A stretch of DNA of 64,000 bases from G965233625 sp965233625 (GCA_965233625.1 OZ247499.1:372001-436000); one strand, 5' to 3'; shown: positions 47,070 to 55,312, numbered from the stretch's first letter. The notes: generated by a model not told the origin, from the letters alone. A program made the numbers and translations.

Positions 47070-49526
47070 ATGCCTGGAATTCGCCCCCTGAAGACAACTG
47101 CTTTCTCTACCGCGGCCTTGCTGCTGCTATTGCTGGCGCCGGCTGGCGGCTTCTGCCAGGGCGTTCTCGTGGTGGTGAATAATCACCAACCCGTGCCGCT
47201 GCCGCGACCCGTTGTGTGGCGACGCTCTATTCCCGCGCCGCAGCCTGTCAATTCCTACAAGATCAAGGAATTGACCGTGAATGCCAGAATTATGGATCAG
47301 GTGGCCCGCACCCAAGTGACGCAGACTTTTGTGAACACGGGCAGCCGGCAGATGGAAGTGCAGTTCGTTTTTCCGCTGCCCTACGACGGCGCCGTGGACG
47401 GGCTTACATTTATGGTAGATGGCAAAGAATACGAAGCGAAGATTCTTCCGGCCAAACAGGCGCGGTCGATCTACGAAGGTTACATCCGCCGTAACAAAGA
47501 TCCGGCACTCCTGGAGTGGATGGGACACGGGATGTTTAAGACCAGCGTGTTCCCCGTGCCGGCCGGCGCTGAGCGCAAAGTCACGATGCGCTACAGTCAG
47601 TTGTTGCGCAAAGATCATCAACTGACCGATTTCCTGTTCCCGCTGTCGACTGCCAAATATACGTCGCATGCGGTGGAGAAAGTGCAGTTTCAGATTGCTA
47701 TCGAAACGACCGGCGCGCTGAAAAGTGTTTACAGCCCAACGCATGCCGTGGATGTGATCCGCAGCGACAAGCAGCATGCGGTGGTGAAGTACGAGGTAAA
47801 GAATCAGGTGCCAACCAGCGATTTCCGCCTGATGTTCGACACCGGCAAAGGCCAAGTCGGCGCCAGCGTGGTGAGCTACCGGCCGGAACAAGGCGAAGAT
47901 GGCTACTTCCTGTTGATGGCCTCGCCCGAGTTCAAAGCCGCCAGCGCCAAGCGTCCTGCGAAAACAGCCGTGCTGGTTGTCGACCGCAGTGGAAGCATGG
48001 CGGGCAAGAAGATGGACCAGACCAAAGAAGCGTTGAAGTTTGTCGTCAACAATCTGCGGCCCGGCGATCAGTTCAACATCATCGCCTACGACAGCGCCGT
48101 GGAGTCTTTCAAGCCGGCGCTGCAAACTTATAACGAAGCGAACCGCAAAAAAGCCATCGGCTTTATCGAAGGTCTGTATGCCGGCGGCAGCACCAATATC
48201 AGCGGTGCGTTGACTGCGGCGTTGGAGCAGATCGGCAAGGCACAGAATCCCGCCTTTATCGTCTTTATGACCGATGGCCGTCCCACGGCTGGCGAAACGA
48301 ATGAGGCAAAGATTGTCGCCAGCATTGCCAAGGCCAACACGGACAAGACCCGCCTCGTCAGCTTTGGCGTCGGCTACGACGTGAACAGCCGCCTGCTGGA
48401 TAAACTTTCGCGTGAGAATTTCGGCCAGAGCGAATTCGTCCGGCCCGACGAAGATATCGAAGCACATGTCAGCCGGCTGTACAACAAAATCGATTCGCCC
48501 GTTCTTAGCGACGTGGTCGTGCAACTGGAATTTGATGAGCAGAATATCGAAGACGGCGCGCCTATCAATCGCATGTATCCCGGCAAGGTGCGTGACCTAT
48601 TTGAAGGTGAGCAGTTGATTGTTGTCGGCCGCTATAAAAAGACAGGCGTCGCGAAGGTGAAGATCGAAGGCAAAGTGGGCGGTAAGACGAAGCGCTTTGA
48701 TTTCCCCGCCGAGCTGGCCGCCAGCAGCAGCGATCAGACGTATGCCTTTGTCGAAAAACTATGGGCGATGCGTCGCGTCGGACAGATCATTGATGAACTT
48801 GATCTGCACGGAAAGAACGACGAACTTATCCAGGAACTGGTTGCCATTTCAACGCGGCATGGCATTCTTACGCCTTACACTTCGTTCCTGGCAGATGACC
48901 AGGCGCCTGCCGCGGAACTTTCGGACCGCCGCGGTAATGAGAGCCGGACGCGGGCCCTGCTGATGCGGCTCGATGAATTTGAAGGCCGCGCTGCCTTTGC
49001 GCAACGTAGCGAAAAGAACCGGCTGAGGCAGGTTCAGCAAGTGCCTGCCGACTCTGGCTTCGGTGTGGTCGAAGCGCCGGAAGAAACCGCAGCAGAAGGT
49101 GATGCAAAGGACCACGGCCGGAAATTGCCTGCGGTAGCAGCCGCCAAGCCGTCCTCGCAGCCCGCCGCTGATCCAGCGGGCCAGCAGGGAAATGGCAAGG
49201 CAGACGATGGCGCGGCTGCCCCCGGTCTGGGCCCAGCGGTCAAGGTCCTCGATATTGATTCGGACAAAGAGGTCGCGGCGTACAGCGTACGCATTGCGGG
49301 CGGTGAGACGCTTTATAAGCGTGGCAAAGCCTGGTACGCAGCCAATGCAGCCGACGTGGATCTTGCTAAAGATACGGCCAAGCTGGAAGAGATCAAACGC
49401 TTTACCGATGCGTACTTCAAACTGATTGCAGAAAACACAGCCAAGGAGAATGCTGTGCTTGCCCGTCAGCAGGAAGGTGAAGAACTTATCATCCGCCTGC
49501 GTGGCAAGCTGTATCGCATTCGCTAA
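47070..49526 (+). CDS. exported VIT and von Willebrand factor A domain protein
   Basis: 818 residues with a signal peptide (hydrophobic run AALLLLLLAPAGGFCQG). Residues about 60-190 form a VIT domain (VNARIMDQVARTQVTQTFVN, FVFPLPYDGAVDGL, AKQARSIYEGY). Residues about 295-480 form a vWA domain with an intact metal-ion site: DRSGSM near 304-309, the threonine in GGSTNIS near 371, and TDGRPT near 401. The C-terminal part contains a charged low-complexity stretch and ends KLYRIR. Metal-dependent adhesion or complex assembly at the cell surface is the usual role. The 247-bp gap upstream shows no clear promoter. A terminator overlapping the convergent sulfatase gene ends its transcript. Confidence 0.92.
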   Translation: MPGIRPLKTTAFSTAALLLLLLAPAGGFCQGVLVVVNNHQPVPLPRPVVWRRSIPAPQPVNSYKIKELTVNARIMDQVARTQVTQTFVNTGSRQMEVQFVFPLPYDGAVDGLTFMVDGKEYEAKILPAKQARSIYEGYIRRNKDPALLEWMGHGMFKTSVFPVPAGAERKVTMRYSQLLRKDHQLTDFLFPLSTAKYTSHAVEKVQFQIAIETTGALKSVYSPTHAVDVIRSDKQHAVVKYEVKNQVPTSDFRLMFDTGKGQVGASVVSYRPEQGEDGYFLLMASPEFKAASAKRPAKTAVLVVDRSGSMAGKKMDQTKEALKFVVNNLRPGDQFNIIAYDSAVESFKPALQTYNEANRKKAIGFIEGLYAGGSTNISGALTAALEQIGKAQNPAFIVFMTDGRPTAGETNEAKIVASIAKANTDKTRLVSFGVGYDVNSRLLDKLSRENFGQSEFVRPDEDIEAHVSRLYNKIDSPVLSDVVVQLEFDEQNIEDGAPINRMYPGKVRDLFEGEQLIVVGRYKKTGVAKVKIEGKVGGKTKRFDFPAELAASSSDQTYAFVEKLWAMRRVGQIIDELDLHGKNDELIQELVAISTRHGILTPYTSFLADDQAPAAELSDRRGNESRTRALLMRLDEFEGRAAFAQRSEKNRLRQVQQVPADSGFGVVEAPEETAAEGDAKDHGRKLPAVAAAKPSSQPAADPAGQQGNGKADDGAAAPGLGPAVKVLDIDSDKEVAAYSVRIAGGETLYKRGKAWYAANAADVDLAKDTAKLEEIKRFTDAYFKLIAENTAKENAVLARQQEGEELIIRLRGKLYRIR

Positions 49527-49543
49527 GAGCCTTTCTGACAGAT

Positions 49544-49572
49544 GCAGCCAGCGCGGCGTTTGCGCTGGCTGC
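49544..49572. terminator. strong hairpin between convergent genes
   Basis: Perfect 11-bp stem (49544-49554 with 49562-49572) and a 7-base loop, 18 bases after the vWA gene stop. It lacks a T-run and probably works together with the T-tailed hairpin at 49584, or blocks exonucleases. Confidence 0.55.
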
Positions 49573-49583
49573 GAGAATCAACG

Positions 49584-49617
49584 GCCCGCGTTACTTCTTT
49601 GGTTTCGCGGGCTTTTT
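49584..49617 (+). terminator. Rho-independent terminator overlapping the sulfatase 3' end
   Basis: Stem GCCCGCG (49584-49590)/CGCGGGC (49606-49612), 15-base loop, then five T. It serves plus-strand transcripts from the vWA gene. The minus-strand sulfatase stop codon (49591-49593) lies in its loop. Confidence 0.6.
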
Positions 49618-51342
49618 ACGTTTGCCATAAGGCCACGGTTTGACCATCGCGCTCGTTGCCCATGTCTCCCAGGCTTCGGCCATTTCCTTGGTTCGCTTGG
49701 GCATCTTTGCGGAGAGGTCTTCGAGTTCCGTGCGGTCCTTTGCAATGTTGTAAAGCTCCCACGGACCGTTGGCGCCGCGGGCAACAAGTTTCCAGTCGCC
49801 ATCGCGGATCGCTCGGTTGCCTTCGTGTTCCCAGAATAATGGCTGAGGCCGCTTCAGCGGCTGACCTGCGAAGGCCGGTTTCAGGCTGATTCCCTGCATG
49901 GGGGTGATGTCCTGACCTGCGCCTTTGCCTGGATAGCTGGCGCCCGCGATATCTACGCAGGTGGCCATGATGTCGATGAGATGCGCTGGCGAATGATACA
50001 GCTTGTTATGCAGCGAAGCATCGATCCCCTTGGGCCAATGGCAGATTAAGGGTGAAGATATACCGCCTTCGTGCACCCAGTGTTTGTACCGGCGGAAAGG
50101 CGTGTTCGAGGCGTTCGCCCATGGCAGACCGTAAGCGATATAGGTATCTGCTGGACCGGGCATCACACCGCGGCCGGTGCGGACGGGGCGGCCATCCCGC
50201 GTGACGCGTGGCTGCATGGCCTTTTGCAGTTCGCCGGGTTTCATCGGCGCCAGTTGCACAGCGGCATTGACGGGTGGACGCTGCGCTCCGCGCGAGCCGT
50301 ATTCCTCGGCACATCCGCCGTTGTCCGCCAGGAATAGAATCAGCGTGTTATCGAACTGTCCGTTCTTCTTCAGCGCTGCGACCAGGCGGCCGACGTTCTG
50401 ATCCATGCAGTCGATCATGGCGGCGTAAACCTCCATGCGGCGCTGGTGCCAGTCCTTTAGCTCCGCATCTTTCCAGGCAGGGGCATTGGTGTCGCGGGGC
50501 GTGATTTTCCAGTCCGGCTGCACGATGCCCATTTTCATCATCCGCTGATGTCGCTGCTTCCGCAGTTCATCCCAGCCCATCGCGTACTTGCCTTCGTACT
50601 TGGCAATGTTGTGTGGGCGAGCGTGCATGGGCCAATGCGGGCAGGTGAACGCCACGTACATGAAGAACGGGGCATCGGCGTTCTGCTGTTGATGATCGTT
50701 CACAAATGTGATGGCGTTATCGACGATGGCGTCTGTATAGAAAAAGTCTTTGTGCGGCGCGATCTGCGTATTGTCGCGCGTCAGTGAATTCGGATCGTAA
50801 AAAGAACCGGCGCCATGAATCGTGCCAAAGAAGCGGTCGTAGCCACGCTGCCGGGGCCAGTTGAACTTAGGGCCATCTGGCGAAACGTGCTTCGTGACAT
50901 GCCATTTACCGGACATGTAGGTGCGGTAGCCGTTAGCGGAAAGCACTTCAGCGATGGTGCGGCACTTTTTGTTCAGATCGCCCCGGTAACCATCCAGGCC
51001 GCGGTCGTTCATCATGTGCCCGATACCTGCCTGGTGCGGGTAAAGGCCGGTCATCAAGGCGGCGCGGGTCGGGCAGCATCGCGACGTGTTGTAGAACTGC
51101 GTAAACCGCAAGCCATCCCGCGCCAGCCCATCCATATTGGGCGTCTTGATTTCGCTTCCGTAACAGCCGATGTCTGAGAAGCCCATATCGTCGGCCATCA
51201 TTAATACGATGTTGGGCCGCGTCTGTTCAGCCGGCGCTGACGTAACGCATGCAGCCAGTAATGTGAAGAAAACGGCGGACGCGATGCAGAATGCGGCGGA
51301 TCGAACCGATGTCATAGAGTGAAGAATGTGTTGCTGTTTCAA
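49591..51342 (-). CDS. exported sulfatase (arylsulfatase family)
   Basis: 583 residues if started at TTG 51342, which has AAGGAAAG about eight bases upstream; ATG 51315 is the alternative and gives nearly the same signal peptide (SAAFCIASAVFFTLLAACVTS). The domain begins RPNIVLMMADDMGFSDIGCYG with the Asp pair that binds calcium. The sulfatase signature RCCPTRAALMTG provides the cysteine (Cys89 from the TTG) that is oxidised to formylglycine, and GKWH follows. The fold continues to the C-terminal TELEDLSAKMP and a Lys/Pro-rich tail ending KKPAKPKK. It hydrolyses sulfate esters, probably of polysaccharides, outside the cytoplasm. Planctomycetes have many such genes; the substrate cannot be read here. 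The formylglycine-generating enzyme is not in the window. Confidence 0.93.
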   Translation of the reverse strand: MKQQHILHSMTSVRSAAFCIASAVFFTLLAACVTSAPAEQTRPNIVLMMADDMGFSDIGCYGSEIKTPNMDGLARDGLRFTQFYNTSRCCPTRAALMTGLYPHQAGIGHMMNDRGLDGYRGDLNKKCRTIAEVLSANGYRTYMSGKWHVTKHVSPDGPKFNWPRQRGYDRFFGTIHGAGSFYDPNSLTRDNTQIAPHKDFFYTDAIVDNAITFVNDHQQQNADAPFFMYVAFTCPHWPMHARPHNIAKYEGKYAMGWDELRKQRHQRMMKMGIVQPDWKITPRDTNAPAWKDAELKDWHQRRMEVYAAMIDCMDQNVGRLVAALKKNGQFDNTLILFLADNGGCAEEYGSRGAQRPPVNAAVQLAPMKPGELQKAMQPRVTRDGRPVRTGRGVMPGPADTYIAYGLPWANASNTPFRRYKHWVHEGGISSPLICHWPKGIDASLHNKLYHSPAHLIDIMATCVDIAGASYPGKGAGQDITPMQGISLKPAFAGQPLKRPQPLFWEHEGNRAIRDGDWKLVARGANGPWELYNIAKDRTELEDLSAKMPKRTKEMAEAWETWATSAMVKPWPYGKRKKPAKPKK

Positions 51343-51451
51343 GGGTCTTTCCTTCTTGCTAGTCAGTTTTCTAGTGCGTCGCGTCTTTATCCCCGGCAGT
51401 GCATGCACAGCGCCTGCCTGCTGATGCGTGTTAAGGTTATAAGATAGTGTC

Positions 51452-51480
51452 TTGACCGTTGCGGGACATCACAGTACGTT
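51452..51480 (+). promoter_or_regulatory. likely leuA promoter
   Basis: TTGACC (51452-51457), 17-bp spacer, TACGTT (51475-51480). The -35 is near consensus and the -10 is weak. Transcription would start near 51487, about 34 bases before the leader peptide. Confidence 0.45.
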
Positions 51481-51520
51481 ACCATTATCAACTGACGAAC
51501 TTTGCCAGAACAATTACAAG

Positions 51521-51577
51521 ATGAAAAATTTGCTGCTACTACTACCCCTTCTACTTCTGGCCTCGCAAAGGCTCTAG
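51521..51577 (+). CDS. leuL: leucine-rich leader peptide of the leuA attenuator
   Basis: An 18-codon frame encoding MKNLLLLLPLLLLASQRL, with ten leucines: codons TTG CTG CTA CTA CTA, one CCC, then CTT CTA CTT CTG, and a final CTC before TAG. It lies between the likely promoter and a T-tailed terminator, 226 bases before the preferred leuA start. A ribosome short of charged leucyl-tRNA would stall on the leucine run at 51530-51559. The Shine-Dalgarno is weak (ACAAG), which is common in this window. A truncated signal peptide would look similar, but the position before 2-isopropylmalate synthase and the RNA structures make a regulatory leader much more likely. Confidence 0.8.
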   Translation: MKNLLLLLPLLLLASQRL

Positions 51578-51650
51578 GGGACGTACGGCTGCAAAACGCA
51601 GATAGATCGGACGCATTAAACCCGGAGTCATTTAGGCTCCGGGTTTTTTT
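51545..51650 (+). promoter_or_regulatory. leucine transcription attenuator with alternative RNA structures
   Basis: Segment 1 (51545-51563) can pair with segment 2 (51569-51580): CCCCT/AGGGG outside and GCCT/AGGC inside. Segment 2, GGCTCTAGG at 51570-51578, can instead pair with CCCGGAGTC at 51621-51629 (eight of nine positions, two of them G-U), which destroys the terminator. The leader stop codon TAG (51575-51577) lies in segment 2. A ribosome at the stop would mask segment 2 and let the terminator form; a ribosome stalled on leucine codons would mask segment 1 and free segment 2. AGGCTC occurs in both segment 2 and segment 4, as expected of an attenuator. Confidence 0.78.
51618..51650 (+). 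terminator. attenuator terminator upstream of leuA
   Basis: 12-bp stem (51618-51629 with 51635-51646, one G-U pair), loop ATTTA, and seven T (51644-51650). It lies 152 bases before the preferred leuA start and inside the presumed leader transcript. Confidence 0.92.
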
Positions 51651-51689
51651 ATTTATATTGCCAGTCATTCAACGCTTGAGAGAGAAATC

Positions 51690-51746
51690 ATGCTGCTGCT
51701 AACCGCGCCGGCGGGGGGCCGGCCTGCTGCTGAGTTTTACCTTTAA
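51690..51746 (+). CDS. possible second short leader frame before leuA
   Basis: 18 codons encoding MLLLTAPAGGRPAAEFYL, with GAGAGAG (51678-51684) five bases upstream of the ATG, a better ribosome site than most genes here. It starts with three leucine codons (CTG CTG CTA) and contains a GCCGGC/GCCGGC hairpin (51707-51723). Its TAA overlaps an in-frame leuA ATG in TAATG (51744-51748). It could couple leuA translation to its own, or be a chance frame. No evidence of expression can be read from the sequence. Confidence 0.42.
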   Translation: MLLLTAPAGGRPAAEFYL

Positions 51747-51802
51747 TGAAGCACCGCACGATCCAGGTGGAACCGTGCGTTAATCGATGGAGTATTCTTC
51801 CG

Positions 51803-53365
51803 ATGACGGAATCCGATAGCACAGCAAACAACGGCGACGAACGCCGTATTCAGATTTTTGACACAACGCTCCGCGACGGCGAGCAATCGCCCGGCGCCAG
51901 TATGAACCTGGTGGAGAAGATGGAGATTGCCCAGGCGCTGGTGGACCTGGGTGTCGATATTATCGAAGCAGGTTTCCCGATCGCCTCGCCCGGCGACTTT
52001 GAATCTGTGGGCGAGATTGCATCCAACTTCCGCGATGCCACCATCTGCGGCCTGGCGCGTTGCCGGGATGAAGACATTACGCGGGCCTGGGAAGCGTTGA
52101 AGCATGGCGAACGGCCGCGGATTCACGTCTTTCTGGCAACGTCGGCGATTCATCGCGAATTCAAGCTGCACATGACGCGTGAGAAAATAATCGAGCGGGC
52201 CATCGCCGGCGTGAAGCTGGCCGTCAGCTACTGCGACGACGTCGAGTTTTCGCCCGAAGACGCGGCCCGTACGGAACTCGACTTCCTTTGCGAAGTGGTC
52301 GAAGCCGCTATCGACGCCGGCGCCACCACGGTCAACATTCCCGACACCGTCGGCTACGCCACACCGGCGCACATGTCGCGGTACATCGACACGTTGATGA
52401 ACAAAGTGCCCAATATTGATAAGGCCGTCATCAGCGTGCACTGCCACAACGATCTTGGTCTGGCTGTGGCGAACAGTCTCGCAGCCGTCGAAGCCGGCGC
52501 CGGGCAGATCGAGTGCACGATTAACGGTATTGGCGAACGTGCGGGCAACTGCTCGCTGGAAGAAGTCGTCATGGCGATGCGGACCCGCAAAGACTTCTAC
52601 AATCTGGAAACGGGTATCGACACGCGTCGTCTCGTGCCTGTCAGCCGCAAAGTATCGTCGGTTACCGGCATCGCTGTGCAACGCAACAAAGCGATTGTCG
52701 GCCGCAACGCCTTCGCCCACGAAGCGGGCATTCATCAGGATGGGATGCTCAAAGAACCAAGCACCTACGAGATCATGCGGCCTGAAGACGTGGGCTTCGC
52801 CAAGACCGATCTAGTGCTGGGCAAGCATAGCGGCCGGGCAGCTTTGGCAGACCGGGCGACGGCGCTTGGCTACCGCCTGACGGGCGAGCAGTTGCAGACC
52901 GTGTTTGAAGAATTCAAAACGCTGGCTGACAAGAAGAAAGACATCTACGACGGCGACATTTCCGCCTTGATCGATGCCAAACTTCTGCAATCGCCGGGTG
53001 AGAGCTGGACGCTGCTTTCCTTCAAAGCCGCCTGCTCCACCGATGGTGAGCCCCATGTAGAGATCAAGCTCAGCCGTGGCGAAGAAGAACTGACGGGCGA
53101 AGCATCCGAAGGCGACGGCCCGATTGATGCTGCATTCTGGGCCATCGAAAAGATCACCGGCTTACCGCTGGTGTGCAAAGAGTACCGCGTGAGCAGTGCG
53201 ACCATCGGACGCGATGCACAGGGCGAAGCGACCATCCAGGTAGAGCATGAAGGCGCCACCTATCGCGGGCGCGGCGTTTCGACCGATACCGTCGAAGCAA
53301 CCATCCTGGCGATTCTCAGCGCGGTGAACCGCATTGTGCTGAGCAAACAGATTGCGGCTGGATAG
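51803..53365 (+). CDS. leuA: 2-isopropylmalate synthase
   Basis: Condenses acetyl-CoA with 2-oxoisovalerate in the first committed step of leucine synthesis (cytoplasm). 520 residues from ATG 51803 with GGAG ten bases upstream; an in-frame ATG at 51746 would add 19 residues and overlap the short frame before it. The TIM-barrel catalytic part has IFDTTLRDGEQSPG near the N-terminus, the metal-binding HCHND near 212-216 and GIGERAGNCSLEE. NAFAHEAGIHQDGM follows. The C-terminal regulatory domain (from about 400, including SATIGRDAQGEATIQVEHEG) is the leucine feedback site. Expression is probably controlled by the leucine attenuator upstream; the terminator at 53398 follows directly, so it looks monocistronic. 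Assignment is secure. Confidence 0.96.
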   Translation: MTESDSTANNGDERRIQIFDTTLRDGEQSPGASMNLVEKMEIAQALVDLGVDIIEAGFPIASPGDFESVGEIASNFRDATICGLARCRDEDITRAWEALKHGERPRIHVFLATSAIHREFKLHMTREKIIERAIAGVKLAVSYCDDVEFSPEDAARTELDFLCEVVEAAIDAGATTVNIPDTVGYATPAHMSRYIDTLMNKVPNIDKAVISVHCHNDLGLAVANSLAAVEAGAGQIECTINGIGERAGNCSLEEVVMAMRTRKDFYNLETGIDTRRLVPVSRKVSSVTGIAVQRNKAIVGRNAFAHEAGIHQDGMLKEPSTYEIMRPEDVGFAKTDLVLGKHSGRAALADRATALGYRLTGEQLQTVFEEFKTLADKKKDIYDGDISALIDAKLLQSPGESWTLLSFKAACSTDGEPHVEIKLSRGEEELTGEASEGDGPIDAAFWAIEKITGLPLVCKEYRVSSATIGRDAQGEATIQVEHEGATYRGRGVSTDTVEATILAILSAVNRIVLSKQIAAG

Positions 53366-53397
53366 TGCGCTAGACGTATTCACAAAGTTGTAAATCG

Positions 53398-53440
53398 AAA
53401 CTGGCCCCGCTACTTCTAAAAAGGCGGGGCCAGTTTTTTT
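53398..53440 (+). terminator. Rho-independent terminator of leuA
   Basis: 13-bp perfect stem (53398-53410 with 53424-53436), a 13-base loop and seven T (53434-53440). It lies 32 bases after the leuA stop and also separates it from the convergent small membrane gene. Confidence 0.92.
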
Positions 53441-53465
53441 GTTGACTCAAGTTTGCGATACGGCG

Positions 53466-53747
53466 TCAGCTTGGCTTGGGCATTGCCAGCGCGTACAGCA
53501 CAATCACGCCGCCCACCGAAACCATCGCCCAACCCAACCAGCGTGGTGGTTGGACTACCTCTCGCGATGGTGGCACCGCCCCGAACATGCCTGACGTAAA
53601 CAGCGCGGGGGCCGGTTCTTTCTTTTTGATGCGTTTGGCGACGAACTCGCTGACGGGCTGGTTCAGCACGAACTTATCGACGACGCGGAATTGTATTCCC
53701 ACGAAAAGTATGATGACGCCGATCATGAAGAAATGATTGCGGTTCAT
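53466..53747 (-). CDS. small two-helix membrane protein, unknown function
   Basis: 93 residues with a hydrophobic segment near each end: IGVIILFVGIQF at about 9-20 and WLGWAMVSVGGVIVLYALAM at about 70-89. Between them lies a basic, polar loop (VAKRIKKKEPAPAL). It is likely an inner-membrane protein with both ends on the same side. No enzyme motif is visible. It stands alone, convergent with leuA and divergent from the oxidoreductase gene. The reading frame is clean and the composition is that of a real membrane protein, but no family was recognised. Confidence 0.65.
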   Translation of the reverse strand: MNRNHFFMIGVIILFVGIQFRVVDKFVLNQPVSEFVAKRIKKKEPAPALFTSGMFGAVPPSREVVQPPRWLGWAMVSVGGVIVLYALAMPKPS

Positions 53748-53894
53748 GTCCGTGTGCCTCCTTGATCTTGATTCTCACGCCGGCGCCAGATTTTTGTGTG
53801 GAGAAGCGCAGGTCGCTACTTTCCCACATCGACTAGAGGCGCAGCTTTACTGCACGGAATCCGATCAAACAAGCCGTTGGCGGTCGCCCCGATG

Positions 53895-53924
53895 TTGCGG
53901 AACCGTTAACGGGCAAAGTATCAT
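53895..53924 (+). promoter_or_regulatory. possible promoter with embedded palindrome before the oxidoreductase
   Basis: TTGCGG (53895-53900), 18-bp spacer, TATCAT (53919-53924; five of six). A perfect 10-bp palindrome CCGTTAACGG (53903-53912) lies in the spacer, where a repressor could bind. It is 86 bases before the oxidoreductase start. The rest of the 263-bp gap shows nothing clear. Confidence 0.35.
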
Positions 53925-54010
53925 AAGAATCAGAACATTCGCCCCGATGGTGAAAACGTTTAAACGCCCCGCCTCTTAACACCATCCACAACTACTTAGG
54001 ACGTATCTGC

Positions 54011-55312
54011 ATGACCCAGCACGAACCCCAAAAAACGGACAACTCGCGCCGAAACTTTATTCGCACCTCGACGGCTGCGGTCATCGGCGGCGCCGTCGCA
54101 TTGTCTGCCCCAGCAAAGGTCCATGCCGCTGGCAACGACACGCTTAAGATCGCGCTGATTGGATGTGGCGGACGAGGCAAGGGCGCTGCCAGGAACGCGA
54201 TCAACGCTGACCCGAATGTCGAACTGACCGCGATTGCCGATCTGTTTCCCGATCGTCTTGAGTCGGCCCGCAACTATTTGCAGCAGTCGCTGGGCGACAA
54301 GATGAAGGTCAGCAAGGACCAGGCTTTCAGCGGGTTCGACGCCTTTGAAAAAGTGATGCAGACCGATGTGGATGTTGTCCTGCTCTGCACACCTCCTCAC
54401 TTCCGCCCTATGCAGATTAAGGCGGCAATCGAAGCCGGCAAGCATGTTTTCTGTGAGAAGCCCGTCGCAGTGGACGCCCCTGGTGTGCACTCGGTGCGTG
54501 AAACCTGCCAGCTTGCCCGTAAGAAGAATCTCTCGGTCGTATCCGGCCTTTGCTGGCGTTACGATCTGGGCGTGAAAGAAACCATCGGCCGCATCAAAGA
54601 TGGCGCCATTGGCGACATTGTGGCCATTCAGGAAAACTACCTGACCGGCACGCTCTGGCATCGCGACCCACGGCCCGGTCAGGTCTGGTCGCCGATGGAA
54701 GACCAGCTACGCAACTGGATGTACTACACGTGGCTGTCGGGTGATCATATTGTTGAGCAGCACATTCACAGTCTCGACAAAGCCCTGTGGCTGATGGATG
54801 ACAAGCCGCCCGCAAAAATCTTTGGCCTGGGTGGCCGGCAGGTGCGGACCGGTCGTCAGTGGGGCCACGTTTACGATCACTTCGCTGTCTGTTACGAGTG
54901 GGCAAATGGCGTGAAGACGTTCGCTTACACCCGTCAGATGGCAGGCTGCCCGGGCGATACCAACGATTATGTAATGGGCACCAAAGGCCGCGCTGCCGTG
55001 CTGAGCTTCAGCATCGATTCTCCGCAGGGCAACTGGAAGTATCCCAACCGCGGCAAGCCCAGCATGTACGACCTGGAGCACAAGGCGCTGTTTGCCGGCC
55101 TGCGCAAGGGTGAGCACATCAACAATGGCGAATACATGTGCGACAGCACGCTGCTGGCCATCGCCGGTCGCGAAGCCTGCTACACCGGCGCCATGCTGAC
55201 CTGGGATCAGGTGAAGAATTCGAAGACGGAACTCGGACCGAAGGCGTACGACTTCAACGCGGAACCGCCCGAAGTTGAAATCGCTAAACCTGGTAAAACC
55301 AAGTTCGCCTAA
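54011..55312 (+). CDS. Tat-exported Gfo/Idh/MocA family NAD(P)-dependent oxidoreductase
   Basis: 433 residues. A twin-arginine signal, SRRNFIRTS, with the hydrophobic run AAVIGGAVALSAPA, sends the folded, cofactor-loaded protein out of the cytoplasm, as is common for this family in planctomycetes. The Rossmann domain starts IALIGCGGRGKGAARNA and continues with IADLFPDR; the family motif EKPVAVDAPGV lies near 148-158. The C-terminal alpha/beta domain includes HIVEQHIHSLDKALWLMDD, which holds the usual conserved histidines. The substrate is probably a sugar or inositol-like compound and cannot be read from the sequence. The next gene (phosphofructokinase) starts 80 bp on, past a short CTGCCG/CGGCAG hairpin (55316-55336), so co-transcription is open. 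Confidence 0.92.
   Translation: MTQHEPQKTDNSRRNFIRTSTAAVIGGAVALSAPAKVHAAGNDTLKIALIGCGGRGKGAARNAINADPNVELTAIADLFPDRLESARNYLQQSLGDKMKVSKDQAFSGFDAFEKVMQTDVDVVLLCTPPHFRPMQIKAAIEAGKHVFCEKPVAVDAPGVHSVRETCQLARKKNLSVVSGLCWRYDLGVKETIGRIKDGAIGDIVAIQENYLTGTLWHRDPRPGQVWSPMEDQLRNWMYYTWLSGDHIVEQHIHSLDKALWLMDDKPPAKIFGLGGRQVRTGRQWGHVYDHFAVCYEWANGVKTFAYTRQMAGCPGDTNDYVMGTKGRAAVLSFSIDSPQGNWKYPNRGKPSMYDLEHKALFAGLRKGEHINNGEYMCDSTLLAIAGREACYTGAMLTWDQVKNSKTELGPKAYDFNAEPPEVEIAKPGKTKFA

Noticed and set aside
47127..48524. 465-residue minus-strand frame opposite the VIT-vWA gene
   Set aside because: It lies entirely within a gene with clear VIT and vWA motifs and has no recognisable domain or start signal.
51521..51650. 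T-box or other leucine riboswitch before leuA
   Set aside because: No T-box consensus bulge sequence or specifier loop was seen; the leucine-codon frame and two competing hairpins fit peptide attenuation better.
51746..51802. leuA start at ATG 51746 as the main start
   Set aside because: It would add 19 residues unlike LeuA N-termini and has no Shine-Dalgarno of its own; it is kept only as an alternative because of the TAATG overlap.
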